Shown piece after piece: positions 33,481 through 46,147 of a DNA stretch of 64,000 nt. The DNA lies in NCBI GenBank assembly GCA_036872755.1, contig JAVHNS010000001.1, forward strand, positions 3,906,001-3,970,000, in the 5' to 3' direction. The number at the start of each line of letters is the position of its first letter. Position 1 is the first letter of the stretch. The notes beneath the pieces are model-generated. The model searched no databases, had not been told where the DNA came from, and worked only from the letters and a program-made list of their open reading frames with translations. The stretch comes from Orbilia blumenaviensis. Lineage: Eukaryota > Ascomycota > Orbiliomycetes > Orbiliales > Orbiliaceae. The translations under genes were made by a program, and so were the position numbers.

Positions 33481-34809
33481 TCATTGTAATGCCCAATCCA
33501 AGCACCGTTCGTTGTCTTGGAATATAGCTAAGCTTTTTCCTCGAGGATTCCTTTGCGTCTATCTCCTAGCCTATTTCGGGTGCGTGGTATGTGGACGGTT
33601 ATATATATCCCTAGGTATGTACACCGTAGGAGGTATTTGTGTGGAATGTGGGAGTTGCATGTGAACGGTAACGGTAGCGGTAACGGTAACGTTCTTTTCG
33701 ATCCGTCCCTTCCCTTCGATCTTCAGGGGGTCATTGCGACCGAGGATGGCCGCGGGATTTTTCCTTTCTTTATTGTTAGAATTGAGCTTTGGGAGAGGGA
33801 TGGGATTGTTGTATGGGATTGTTTTTGGAGTTTACAGATTTGCATAACTATCCAATTGGGGCGAGTTGGGGTGAAATCGGATGATCGACGAGATGTGATT
33901 ACGAGACGGAAGGGGGTAGGGCAGGGTATGTATCTATGTACAGTACATGTGCCTTTGCTTTACTTTTGCCGCATATTTTGGGATCGGGATCTGATTTTTT
34001 TTTTCGGGGGAGGGATAAGTTCTAGAACTTGGTTGATTGATTGCTTGCTTGCCTGCTTACCTGCCTGCTGGTTGCTGAAACTCGTACGGTTGTTGCTTTT
34101 TTGTATATAACGCTCTTCTGGTTGCCTGCGGAATATGCCGCATCAAGGGCTTTAAATTGGGATGGTAAGGTGGGATCTTAGTAGGAGGTGAGGTTTAATA
34201 CTGTGCATAACGTTCTAGCGGTTGAGTTCATCAATCGTAGGAGTCTTTTTTTTGATATTGATATTGATATTCCTTAATAGCGGTGTTTGCATTGATCTCA
34301 TCAATTTAGGTGGTTAGGGTATATAACGCGGATATGCAGGTACATACACACTAGATACAGTTCCCGGGACCAATCTATCGCCCAGGGAGGCCCTCGAAGG
34401 GGGGGGTTGGCGGGGGTGCTATACACGGGCGATGCATAGTACCTCATCTCTGGGAATTTTGATGTCCTTCCTATCTTGACATCTTTGCTACAGGGTTTAA
34501 TTATTATGTCATTTTCTTAAGGATGTTTGTGATGGGCTATATATATATATATATCTATCTAAACGGTAGGATTTATGAGAGACTGATAGGTATCATATCA
34601 AAGACTCTAAGTTGTTTTATCCTAAAGTCTCTAATAGGATGTATATATTTCCAAACGGGGGTAGTGTAAGCCCATGCATGCTGAGTAAAGTACTCGACTC
34701 AAGCGAAGACAATTCGGAAACAAGCGAGAAGAGAGAGAGAAAAAAAGGACTATTTGAGCTAACTAGATGTTGTCGATGAAACGGGTATATTTATTTTGGG
34801 AAAAAGGCA

Positions 34810-34826
34810 GGGGGGGGGGGGGGGGG
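34810..34826 (+). repeat. G17 homopolymer
   Basis: 17 consecutive G on the plus strand, followed by TGGG. It could form a G-quadruplex and is also a likely site of length polymorphism. Confidence 0.9.
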
Positions 34827-37800
34827 TGGGTCTATATCTAAGTATCTAACGGGTTCTGGATTATGGGGAGGGGAAGGGTCCTACTTGGTGTACTAGTCAT
34901 GGCTAAGGATTTAGATGGAGATATAGTTGGCCAGACAGTCGGATTATGGGTTTGGATTCGAATATACGGTAGAAAAGGTCGGTTATCGCCCGGTTGGCTG
35001 GCTTGGGGCTTGCAGTTTGCATGTTGAATTTTTACGCTAGGATTTCATCAGACGAAGGGGGGGGTGCATGTGTGGTACTTATGTATGCATAGTATGTATC
35101 TGTGTGTATGTATGTAAGTCGTTTGGGGAAGAAGAAGAAGAAGATATTGATACTTGAGGCGTAGGCTTCAAAGGGTTCGATAATGCAACAGGGACATACG
35201 TATACCGTATACTACAAAGCTCCGGCTCCGTGACCAATGCGTCTTAATTAATATTCAGCATAAAAACGGAGTACTTCTCAGAGAAAAAAAAAGAGAAACC
35301 TCATATCCTACCGTTGTTTATCGTAGATGTTGCCGATACTTCCGTGGAATACATTATCAACATGTACGTTTACAATTTTGCAGTATCGCGAAGGTGTCGA
35401 ATCATGAGTTGTGGAAAGGCCCGGTGCCGTCGGTGGCATTTTTTTTGGAGCCCCGGCCTGGTTGCGTGGAGGTTAGGTGGCTTTTTTTCTTCTTTTCTTT
35501 TTGATTCCATTCGGTTTTGGGGGGATTGTTATAAGTAATATGATTAGGTTGGTTTCTTATTTATTAACTGGCTTTTTTACGTGGAAGTTCGCATCCTTTT
35601 TTTTTTTTGGTCTTGTGTTTTATGTTCTTTTTCTTTCTTGAAGTTTTCGAAGGGAAAAAGCATCTAGATTTCCGTTTGGGACCAAAACGGGTGCATTCTG
35701 TGCAGCTGTGGTTACCGGTGGCCATGGCTGGGAAGGAAATCGAGACGAAAAAAAACGAACTCGAACAGTCCAATCTGTCTGGGGAAGTTGATGGGTCCCC
35801 AAAACACAATTGCACAAAAACAGATGTGGATACCTCGGTGGCGGGCGCGCGCCGCGCTTTAAATTTTTGGGGTGGCTGAATTTCTTGACTTTGATATTTC
35901 CTTTTTCTTTTTGAAACGATGGACGGGAAAGTGGAATGGTACCTGAGAATCCGAAACGTGCGACGTGATAATGCGCTGTTGACGACCTTTGGATTTTATT
36001 TCATACACTGCAGATGTGCCTACCACCTGCATAGACGTACGGGCAGTGAACATGAATTCGAACGTAGGAAAGCACAATAATATATCTAAGTTTAATTATA
36101 CGAACTCTTTCCCCCCAGGCTATGCGGACTGCGGTTTGGGAACAAATATAATAAGGATTCAATCATGCATGGGATTCATTTTTAATACCTACGGTTTCGA
36201 AAAAAAAAAGAATTCCTGTGATGTGATGTGATGGGGAGAGAAAGGAAGGAGGAGGAAGAGGAGGAGTCTGTAACGGTCGAGTAGAAGGTAGACGGGTTAA
36301 CCGCCTAAAGCTATCGGATATCATGGCGCATACGCACATGATTATAGTTGATATAATGGTGTTATATTGACCTGTGTTATGCATCATCCCCATTGTCGAT
36401 TCGTTCGTTTACTTTTTACTTTTTTAGCTCTGTCTCTTTCGGTCTGGTCTGGCTTTCCTAAGTGGAGGCCAGAATCGCCGATGGGATTGCAATTGGGGCT
36501 CCGGGGTCAACTTGGGTGGTGATACACCCCTGGGGAGGATGACAAGTGTGATGTGGGTCCGTAAACCTTTTCATTGTGAGTTTATATCTATCCATCCCAT
36601 GGAGATGCAGGAATTTTGAAACCGCACTATTGACGGTTGGGGAATTTTTCTTTTGGTCTTGGTGGGTTGCCTCTTTCTTTCTTTCTTTTTTTTTTTTTGG
36701 TTCCTGCAGATATTTCGTTTATTATTCTGTTTAGACGTATCGGCGTCGACCTTTTGGATTTGTGGTTTGCCTTTTAGCCGTTGGTTGGTTAGTTAGTGAT
36801 GTATTTTGGATCACGCGCACACCGGATCTTTCGTTCACTTATTGTTTTTTTTTTTTTTTTTTGTATGTTGAGTTGGGATGTTGGTGTCTGTATGAAGATT
36901 ACGATTTTGGAGACGAGACATCAGGAAATCGTTCAAACAGCATATGCTAGCATTATCATCAATATGTTGCACACCATAGGGGCGGACGAAAAGAGACGGG
37001 ATGGAAATTTTGGTTCCTGGCTTCATCTAACTAACCCAACCCAATATCCAAGATGCCAAAACCAACTGCCGAAGCTAATTAACTACTAACCAACAAACTA
37101 ACATATTTAATTGATCGTGGGGACGGGAACTTGCCATGCGCATGCATGCCATGCGGATACTTTGTTGCCGTTCAGTAAGTCGTTAAAGCGTCGGCCGGGT
37201 GTTGAAAAATCTCGTGATAAAATAAATTTTTTATGGGTTTTTATATGCATATGATATTTGGGTATCTATTAGGAAGTTACGAACCGTTCCCATTGACATC
37301 ATGAAAAAAAAAAAAAAAAGCTTTTTGTGATTCGACGGGTTTACTAATCCGTTCCCCATTTTTGCTTTCCTGGGAACGAAACGGAAAATGTTCAACTCAG
37401 GAAACGACTTACCATCCTATTGCCGTTCTTCTTCTTCCTCTTCTAAGATTTGACGAGGGATTAAATTCCAGTTCAAGGTATATGCTTGCACAAGATAATC
37501 AATTTATATAGTGCACAGTAGTAGTAATATGAAGTTGGTGTTGAGTTTTTTTTTTTGTTTACCAAGGCTTAAAGGCAGCTCGCGTGTTTCAAGGGCAATT
37601 GACAGGCGGGCTATTCCAATGGCCTGGGTTTGGATTTCGAAGTAAGAGAGAAGGTCCGGAGGGGCATCCCGGTGTGATTTTTTTCGAGAAGGTCCAGTCG
37701 AACGGGACCTGGGTATTACGCAACTTTTTTCTTTTTGAATTTTTTTGTACCTTTTTCTTCATTTTTTCTTTTCTCTCTTCTCTTAAATTGCCATGCTGGC

Positions 37801-40135
37801 TGTTTCCCTGGGAGGATCTATCTATCGATCTATCTACACCGTTTGGAAGTTCGGTAAGGTGCTATGCCTTTAAGTTTATATTACCTAACTTACTTGACTT
37901 TTCTGGTGCAGAGTTGGATCGGCAATAATATATGCAAAATGCATGGTACTGGAATATATTTTGGTTAAAGTAAGTAAGTAACCGGACACAAAAGAAGGTT
38001 TTTTGGGTCACGATGATCCCCAATGTAAGAGTTATAAAAATTAGCCGGGAAGGGGGGCAAAGTCCAATCGTAGTGTTGTGGTAGTAGTTAAAGGTATGTT
38101 TAGTATGTGATGTAAGTACGATCGATCTCACGTCGGTTACGCGAGTTTGCGTTCGAGATGGTCATTACGGGTAAAAGGGAAGAGGGGAAAAGACAACAGA
38201 CAGACAGGACAGACAGGCGGGGGAGGCTGGTGACGCCTAAGTGGTGCCTTTTTCTTTCTTTCTTTCTGGCTCATGTTCTTTCTTCCCGTGGATGTGCAAT
38301 TGCCGTCCCGGATGGAGTCTCGTTAGGTTTCGGTGTTCCTTTTGGCAAGGCTTGTCATTAATAGACCAGGTTGGTTAGTTAGACCCCGGATTAATTGGGG
38401 TTAAGTATGTGTAGAAGAAGTGTCTTTCTCTCTTGTGATTCCGTGACAGCCTACGTGCAACGGTTCATCGATAAAAAAAAAAAAAATAAAATAAAATGTC
38501 TTTGATGGAGAATCCCCAAGATGTTTAATTTTATATCGTATAGGATCAGAAACTCAACCGCGCCCCCCCCACGTCGAGACCGTTTTATCTCATCGAGTGG
38601 GTGAGGGGAGAAAAAAAGAGAAGAAGAGACATAAAAGTTCGAAGGGACTCTCATGATTACTTCCTGAGAGGGACACAGATGGACATTATTGGCATGGGCA
38701 GGCAGGCTGGTTGGGGCCATCTATGTAAGTACCCTGCCCCAGACCGGGTGTCTCATGCAGCTCTCACCCTCCCATCCAGCTTAAACCTAACCCTCCGGGG
38801 CGAGATGCAGGCTCCGTGAAGAGGGGAGGAAGACACGGCTGGGCTGGTGTGTGCGTACGTTTGTGTGAGTGCGGGCGGATGATGTGCATGTCAGGAACAG
38901 TTTAGCAGCCTGCGCGGAGGTGCATGCGTGGTTCGACTGGGGTGGATGCCAGCCTGCCAGCCCAGCGAGGGAGCACAGAGAGAAGAGAGGAAGCCGGCCA
39001 GTGATAGTGTGAACGGGCTTCGAACTGCCTTGTCCTGTCGTGTCGTGTCTCGATTGTGCTGTGGCACATCGCATCTCTTCTCCTCTTATACCTGCATTAA
39101 CCCCCGTCCGGGTTGGTTCTCCCCTCTCCGCCCTTCCCTCTCTCTTTTTCTCGAGATCTCACTCCCAGCCCGGCTCTTTTAAGCCTTTGACATCCCACCC
39201 CCAGGTATCCCTGGAAGAGGCTTTCTCTCCCTCGTCATCTCTTTCATCTTTCGTCTTTTTTTGCCTTGTCTTTTTTGTATGTGCGTGTGTGTGTGCGTGT
39301 GGCTGCTGTAGATATAGTACATAGGTATATACTATCGTCGAAAATAACTGTTGTTCCACAATACACATACCTACACCGACGCATACTACTTACTCGCTTC
39401 AAGGCCTTTTTCGACGAATAGATTGGACGACAATTTAGCTCCCTACATTTTTTTCTCCCTTGCAAAAAAACGCCTAAACGGGTTTGGGGTCAACTAGCAT
39501 CCATCCATATCCATCTGCATACATTTTTCTTCCTAAGCGACCTTAGGGGAGGATCAAGACCCAAAAGAAAAAAGGGACCTGGTTTGTCAAAGGGAAGCCT
39601 GGAACGAATCGAATGCTTAGCTGAACCGCCCAGCAGCTGGCCCTTTTTTCTCTCGTCCCTTTCTCGCGCTCCCCTCGCCCAACCAGCCTCCTCGACTTCT
39701 TTTTTTGGGGAATAAAAATAACCTGGAGCTGCTGTTGGTTTAAACGTTCGGTGGGTGTGTGTTTAAACGGCGTCAAAGCTATCGATTGAGCAAGTTCTTT
39801 TTTAAAAATAAAAAGGGAAGGGAAGCAAAGGAAGATAAAATAGAAGGTTCAAGTTGAAGGACGAGACTGTTTTAACGTTACCTTTTGATACCTTTCTTTT
39901 CTTATTTTTTTTATTATCTAGAGCATCTTGTGTGCGTGCGTTTCTTCCGCCGTTTCTTCTTTTCTTCTACTTGTTCTTCTACTTCTTCTTTACAAGCTCT
40001 TGTTGGTCGTCTTCTTGGTTCTTCTTATTGCTTGCTCTCTTTGTTCCTGGTGGACATTCATCGATTCGATCCAACACCAACAACTACTACAGCTACAACG
40101 ACACTCATCCCCACCCCCATCCCATCTCTACCAAC

Positions 40136-40200
40136 CACCTAACCAACCAACCATTCATCAATCAATCAATCCATCTTACCAACCAACCAACCAACCGAAT
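40136..40200 (+). repeat. AACC/AATC tetranucleotide repeat
   Basis: ACCAACCAACC, then ATCAATCAATC, then a second AACC block, in the pyrimidine-poor part of the leader upstream of the 41.7-kb gene. Confidence 0.8.
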
Positions 40201-41688
40201 CCATCGATATCGATTACCCCCTCGTCGACATTCACCCATCATCCCGGAATACCCACAGAAAAGGGAAAGAAAACGAATCGGATCGGAAATATTTCTGTCA
40301 TCGCCTGGAATCCAGCATCAAGTCAATTTCGAGGTTCACGGGCTTCGTTCACATTTCAATTCTTAAAACAAAGTTTAAGGTTTTCTTGTTTGATTCGAAG
40401 CTTTGGCCCGGCTGCTCAAAGGAGAAAAACCTAGCTTCGCCCCTCATCCCAATCCCGATTCCCCCCCATATCAATCATCCCATCCCTTCGAGAGAGTTGC
40501 AACCGGATTCGACCCAGTTTAGCTTGTTGGAATTTGGTACCTGAAATCCAAGACAAAACTCTCACTTTCACTCACTCACTCTCACTCTCGCTGTGGACGT
40601 AAACATCGAAAACGAAAGAAAAAAAAAAGCCTCTTACTCGGCCGGGGAAACCAAAGGACATTCTCTCAACGACGGAATTATACCTCGAACATAGCATACT
40701 GCCATCCATATTTTAACGAATCTTATTCTTTCTCTCATATCGCCTCTTGTTACAGCTAGTGTTCTTTTTCAGTAAGTGCCTGCCTACCTACCTAGCCTAA
40801 CCTCTCTTTCGTTGTTTTATTTTGTTTTATTTTTATCTTTTTTTTTTTTTTTATTGTATTTTTGTTTTACTATAGTATAGTATACCGGTAGTATACTATT
40901 TTGTTTTAATTTTTGTTTCTTCTCACTCTCACTCTCCATCTCTCTCTGTCTCTCAACAGTATCCCTCTGTTTCTGTTGTTACGCCTTCAAAGGGGGCTAA
41001 CTAAGCCCTGTCCTGCCCTGTCCTGGTCCTGTCCATCCCAACCCAACCCCTGCTGCTCTTCCCCTTCTTCTCTTCTTCTCTCTCCGCGGCTTTGTTCTTG
41101 GCGAGAAGTCCTGCCCGGGATCAAGCATCCATATTCGCATGACAAACTAGAAGAAAAAGAAGAAAAGGCCCAATAAAATCAAAGGAGAGAAAAGGAAGGA
41201 AGGAAAGAAACAACAGACGGGAAGGAAAGGAGAAAAAAAAACTACTCGAAGAAAAAATAATCAATTAGAAAAATTGATAAAAAAAAGCTAACATGCATTA
41301 TCCCGAAGGCAGCAGATTTACGATCCAACAGACAGCTGTGGCTATTCCTGTGTCTCTCTGAAAATAAAAGTAAAGACCTCGACGTTTTTTTGGTACCAGT
41401 TACGAGTACCAGCAGACCCAAGGAAAACCCCTGAGAGAGACCCGCCACCAGGGCGACGTTAGTTATATCCCATCGTCTTATAGGGATATAGGGATCTCTT
41501 CTTCCCTTCTTCATTTCTTTAATTGGAGGACCAACTCTATATCCTTTCCAGTGGAGCCTCCAACGTGATCAATTCGAGGCAGAGGCAGGGCCCACTTTAA
41601 AGGTTGATTGATCCACACAGGGTCTCTTAGGTGCTAAGTACTTTACATAAGTAACTAAGTACCTACCTACCTGAGGGCTTACTTCACA

Positions 41689-43779
41689 ATGGCTCCGGCT
41701 CTCCTTGCTTCAAGTCACTACACTACCTCGTCTTCCTTCTACTCTACATATTCTGCCGAACCGACAACAACAACAAATACCACAACAACAACTTCCCTCT
41801 CCTATCCTCGTACCACTGTCTCTCCATCCCTCCCATCGCCTTCCCTTTCGGATCGCTCTTCCAGTTCTAATGGCTCTGGATCAGGCAGCTTAACACCCAC
41901 ACAGTCATCGACAGCAGCCCAACCTACAAGTGCCAGTGCTGCCATGTTCGCTCAGAGAAAACTTTCGAAAAAACCCAGCAACTCTACATTACGAGTTCAA
42001 CCTGTCCTACCGGATATTCTGGAGGCTTCACCAATGACACCAACAATGGAAATCTCTTCTTCGAAAATTAGGTCGAATCGACCGCTGTCGATCCTGTCTG
42101 AAGTTTCGGTTGCCTCTGACGACTCTGATAGCTCGCAGGCGACCATTGATGGATATAAGTTTCGGTTTTTGGACGATGATGCTGAGTCTGTTGTTGAAGG
42201 CAGCATTTTTGCTGATGAGACGGACAGCGAGGAGGAGGGTTCGAGAGATATGAAGCGTGCTGAACGAGCGTTCGCTGGCGTTAAGCAGAAGCTTTTTGTA
42301 GGACTGCCACTTTTGGAAATCGCGATAATATACATGCTAACACACTGGGAATAGGCCTTCGAGAATAGCATCGCTCAAGCCAGAGATACCCTGCTCAGCC
42401 CACCGCCAACCGCCAGTCCAGTTCTGAAAACCAGCCCGACTTTCAAGCCCACACCCTTCAATTCAGGCAACGATGTCCAACCCTCCGGCATCAAAACCCT
42501 TGGTCGGATACCGCTCTCGCTCAACTTCAACCACAACCGCACCGTTAGCGATAGCGCTAGTTGGAGGTACCAGAAGGCTCATAATCGCAAAGATAGTGGC
42601 TCGACGATGACTTCCAGTGCCTCCGACCAGTTCGCTGATGCTTACTCCACTTTCCGTGCTAACTCCGCCATGTCAAACCGGTCTCGATCCTCATCGCGTG
42701 CTAGCGCTACGCAAGTGAGGGAGTTGGAAGATCAGATGAATTCGTTGAAAGGGCGGTTGACAAAGCTCACCGAGAAGACTCGCAGAGAATCTCTTCGAAG
42801 ACGTAGTATGAACAACCTCAGGACACCGTTGAATAATGTTTTCCACCAACCTGAGGCAGAACGAGAGCCCGAGCCTGAACCGGAACCAGCTACTCCGACA
42901 ACCGCCAGTGATGTATTGAGCCCTATCAGCTTCCATACAGCGTATGACGATGATAACTCGGATTTCGGATCCGAAGGAGGGAGCAGGGCAGGAACACCAA
43001 AGCCATACCCACCAATTCGCAAGGTCATGTCGTACGAAGAGTTAGGCTACGACAGCGCATTTTCGGCCCCTGGTGAGGAAACACCGTCCCTGATCAACAG
43101 CCCACGCCGAAATAGGGTTCGGGAGTACAGAACCACCAGCAGCTCGGAATCCAGCAGGTCCAGTGGAACAAACACGCCTGTGCTACCGTTACACCAACCG
43201 TCAAGAGAGTTCCAAAGGAATAACAGCGCTTCGTCTGTTGCTAGCTTCGAGACTGCGCTGGAGGACTATGATGAACCAACTCTTGTTACGCCGTTGACTC
43301 AGCGACCACACCACCGACGAAACCTAAGCGCGGCGAAGGCTTCGCCATTGAGGGCGGTTATGGATGAGCCTGCCCGTGTCGAGTCAGGAGAGACAAGCCC
43401 TCACGATGATGGGTACCACTCCGGACCTTCTACACCACAGGGATCGGACGAAGGGGTATATCTTACATCTCGGGATAGGGGCGATGAGTCGACTCTACCA
43501 TTGACCCATGAAACTCTTACCTCGATGGAACCGCTGCTTTCGATACCGAGAGCCACATCGAGGGCTAAGTCCGCTACCAATTCTATCATCGGAGCCGAGG
43601 ACGACGAACTTGCTTTGAAACTACCAATCCAGGACCGCGAGTTGGTCGAGAGCCTTTGCGATCAGTTGGGCAAAGTTTGCTGCAAACTGGAAATTGCACG
43701 AACACAGGCTGATAGGGCCGAGATTCGTCGACGAATGGAGGTTGCCTTGATGGTTCTTCAAGGGACGACGAGCTTCTAA
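41689..43779 (+). CDS. Serine-rich coiled-coil protein of unknown function
   Basis: Two exons, 41689-42297 and 42355-43779, total 2034 nt and 677 aa. The 57-nt intron has a GTAGGA donor, a TGCTAAC branch site and a TAG acceptor that is itself an in-frame stop if retained. The first 190 residues are Ser/Thr-rich and disordered with a TTTT tract, then an acidic patch (DETDSEEEGS) leads into a basic helix. A coiled coil at about residues 322-360 contains RELEDQMNSLKGRLTKL and a basic RRRSMNNLRTP element. A Pro-Glu run follows (EPEPEPEP), then low-complexity regions, and a second helical region at the C-terminus (SLCDQLGKVCCKLEIARTQ). The layout suggests a fungal scaffold or cytoskeleton-associated protein, but I do not recognise a named family. 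Confidence 0.85.
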
Positions 43780-45223
43780 AACATATATTATTTCTTTTCT
43801 TTTTTACTATTACTCTTTCTTCTTCTTTTCTCTATTCTCTTCTATTGTGCTTTGTTGAGATTTTTCTTATTCTTCTTTTCTGTTCCTTCGATTTCGGTTT
43901 CTTGTCGTTTGATACCCATTATCATTGCTTTCTGGTGTCATGACCCCGATTCTTCACGACCTTTTGCTTACCTTCGAAGTGTTTTTCTTGCTCTTTTATT
44001 ATCAACGAACTCACCGCATACATCAAGCACCCCGTTATTATGCATTTCATTTGTCAATTGTCACATTAGCACATAGCACTTTGCGAAACGTCTCGCGTTT
44101 TTCCCATGGCTTCGCGGACCACTTTCACTCGCGTCCATCCTGAAAAGTAATTTTTAGTTCGTTCCTTTTGACTCTTGACCGCTCCCTATTCTTCTTCACT
44201 CAGGTTATCATAATGATGGGCCATAAACCTTTTTTCGCCTTGCTTGTATATCTCCATCCTCCTCTCTTTTTGTTCTTTCACTCCCCAAGGCATCAGCCTT
44301 ACCGCCTTTTTTTTGTGCATTACCCAATTTTTTTATGTCGGGAGCAGGTCGAGTCTTTACAGTGTTTTTTTTTTTTTAACCGATCATGAACCTTCGGCCT
44401 CGTAACCTACCTGGTCTCTCCAATAAGTTTGTCCCTTTCTTTGTGCTTTTTTTTTTTAGTTTATATCACTTTTTACTACTACATTATGGTAAAAATAGAA
44501 AAAGTTACCAACTCCTTACATACCCTTTTTTTTTTTGAATAAGTTAAGATAAGATAAAAGATTTACGTAGTGAGAAACTGCCGCGTCGTGAGGGTTATTT
44601 CTAGAATGTTTAAGCAGTCTATATCAGAATCTAGATAGCACGTACATATACCACCATCAAAGTTGCATATATACACATGCGGTATTTGCAGGTTAAGTTG
44701 GGTATCTAACAAAAAAATGTAACGAATGGCAAAGCATGCCGATATCGCGGATCTACCCGTCTGGCGCGCGCAAATCCCCCAATTTAATGTCTGACCACTA
44801 AGCCGGTTTCATTTCGTAATCAATCTGATTAGGTTGGAACATTTTTAATTTTGATTCAGTTGTTCCCCGTCGTTAGACCTATGGGGCAATTATCACGTAT
44901 GTACCCGTTTCCGGTGCATATATATATAGAGCAACGCGTCGTCGACGCCGGACGTGGGTAGGTATGTATGGTCTAGGTTCTAACTCTTTGCGACACCTAC
45001 CGAGCTGGGTATAGAGCTTTTTTGCGATTACAAGGATGTAGCTATAGGTGTGTGTGTATGTATTGTGATGTCATGATTCGATTCAATTGCAATTTGAGCC
45101 TTTATATACATATATATATATAAAAAAAAAAATAAAAAAAAAGAGAGAGAGAGAGAGAGGGACCCAGCTCTGGGACCATTTGTATACACCATTGTAGATA
45201 TAAAATAATATAAATTTTTTTTT
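43780..45223. other. Convergent 3' spacer, no gene
   Basis: T-rich sequence after the serine-rich gene and before the 3' end of the cofilin-like gene. It includes T/A homopolymers at 44366-44378 and 44450-44457, a TA run at 45110-45120 and a GA microsatellite at 45142-45160. Reading frames are short and Phe/Ser-rich. Confidence 0.5.
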
Positions 45224-45658
45224 TCACAACCCAACCCTCCTCCTAACCCCTTCCTCCTGCAAAACACCTTTCTCACTCGCCTCGACCCTAACCGCATCCT
45301 TCAACCCTTCAAAGCCAGCAAGCATAACAGAGCTATACTCTAGAAATAACTCCCGTTCCATCACGTTCGCGCCGTCGGGTAGCCAGATTATGAATACAAT
45401 TGTTGTAGAAACCTCCCCTTCTTTAGATTCGGATTGAGATTCTGGGTTTCCGAAGTTGTAGATTCCGTATCTACATTCGTTGTCTGGTAGTTCTGATAGG
45501 AAAGTTTGGTAGTCCTCTGTTTTGGGGGAGGAGATTGAGGTGAGGGTTATGAGGTTTGAAGGTGGGGTTATGGTGTACAGTAGGTAGGCTTGGGTGGTTG
45601 AGGATTGGAGGTTTGTGAAGGGGGTGAGGGAGGCGGTTGGGAGGTGGGGGTGGGCCAT
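45224..45658 (-). CDS. Divergent ADF/cofilin-like protein
   Basis: Intronless, 144 aa from the ATG at 45658 (MAHPHLPTASLTPF), essentially the length of yeast cofilin (143 aa). The ADF-homology pattern is visible along the whole length. SLTPFTNLQ corresponds to the start of the fold. The YQTFLSELPDNECRYGIYNF segment matches cofilin's FLEKLPENDC-YAIYDF region, and VFIIWLPDGANV matches its IVFFTWSPDTAPV strand. The long actin-binding helix is altered: the usual KM-YASSKDALRR motif reads ELFLEYSSVMLAGFEGLKDAV. It may bind actin weakly or act as a specialised paralogue. Upstream frame sequence before 45658 lacks family similarity and is taken as leader. Confidence 0.78.
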   Translation of the reverse strand: MAHPHLPTASLTPFTNLQSSTTQAYLLYTITPPSNLITLTSISSPKTEDYQTFLSELPDNECRYGIYNFGNPESQSESKEGEVSTTIVFIIWLPDGANVMERELFLEYSSVMLAGFEGLKDAVRVEASEKGVLQEEGVRRRVGL

Positions 45659-46147
45659 TTTGTTCTTTTTCCCTCTTATTATATATAGCTTATGTGGCGG
45701 TTTAGCAGGGGGGATTTTATTGGAGATTATCTTATATTGGTACTGATATTGTGTAAATGTATTTTGGATCGTAGATGGTGAAAATGGTAGTATGGCCTCG
45801 TTGGTCTGGGGGACGGCTGAGTATATATCTCGAAGACAGTGTGATATGACGCACGGAGGCAGGGATGGGGTCTGTCTAAGAGTAGCTAAGATCATCACGT
45901 TGGTGTATTGGCTACCTAGGTAAGTACCTAGGTACTTTGGGATCTTGAAGATTGTTTGAATGAGGTCATAGGCCAGAGCGATCGGTGAATTGGAATTGAG
46001 GTTGGAGGAATAATTATTATTTAGATGCCTGATATATCACCGCCTAACTCGTAGTATATCCACTTCTACCAAATCACTTCAAGGAATCCAACTTCTTGAA
46101 CTCCCGGTTCTAAGTACGCTGCGCACCCTCTCTACTCAAACAAAAAC
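45659..46147. other. 489-nt spacer between NPR3 and the cofilin-like gene
   Basis: Holds the 3' end of NPR3 and the promoter of the downstream cofilin-like gene. A cluster of the AGGTACCT-type motif lies at 45910-45937. No gene seen. Confidence 0.5.

Larger units (their letters stand above)
32097..41688. other. 9.6-kb gene-free stretch
   Basis: No supportable gene. The largest frame (33553-34110, 185 codons) has no motif and a skewed Trp/Leu/Cys/Phe-rich composition. Contents are a CTCT/T tract at 32262-32295, a TCA repeat near 32540, a degenerate tandem repeat at 32800-33480, a TA run at 34538-34552, a G17 run at 34810-34826, AGTACCT motifs at 41640-41672, and a long pyrimidine-rich leader at 39.8-41.7 kb. 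Within that leader, a GTAAGT donor at 40772 and a CAACAG acceptor ending at 40959 could bound a 188-nt 5' UTR intron. Confidence 0.5.

Noticed and set aside
33553..34110. 185-codon plus-strand frame in the desert
   Set aside because: Skewed Trp/Cys/Leu/Phe composition, built partly from GGTAAC repeats. No splice partners and no recognisable motif.
39854..40434. Two overlapping 168-170-codon frames upstream of the serine-rich gene
   Set aside because: Their translations are poly-Phe/Leu/Ser and Asn-Gln-Pro runs coming from CT-rich and AACC repeat DNA. Treated as leader sequence.
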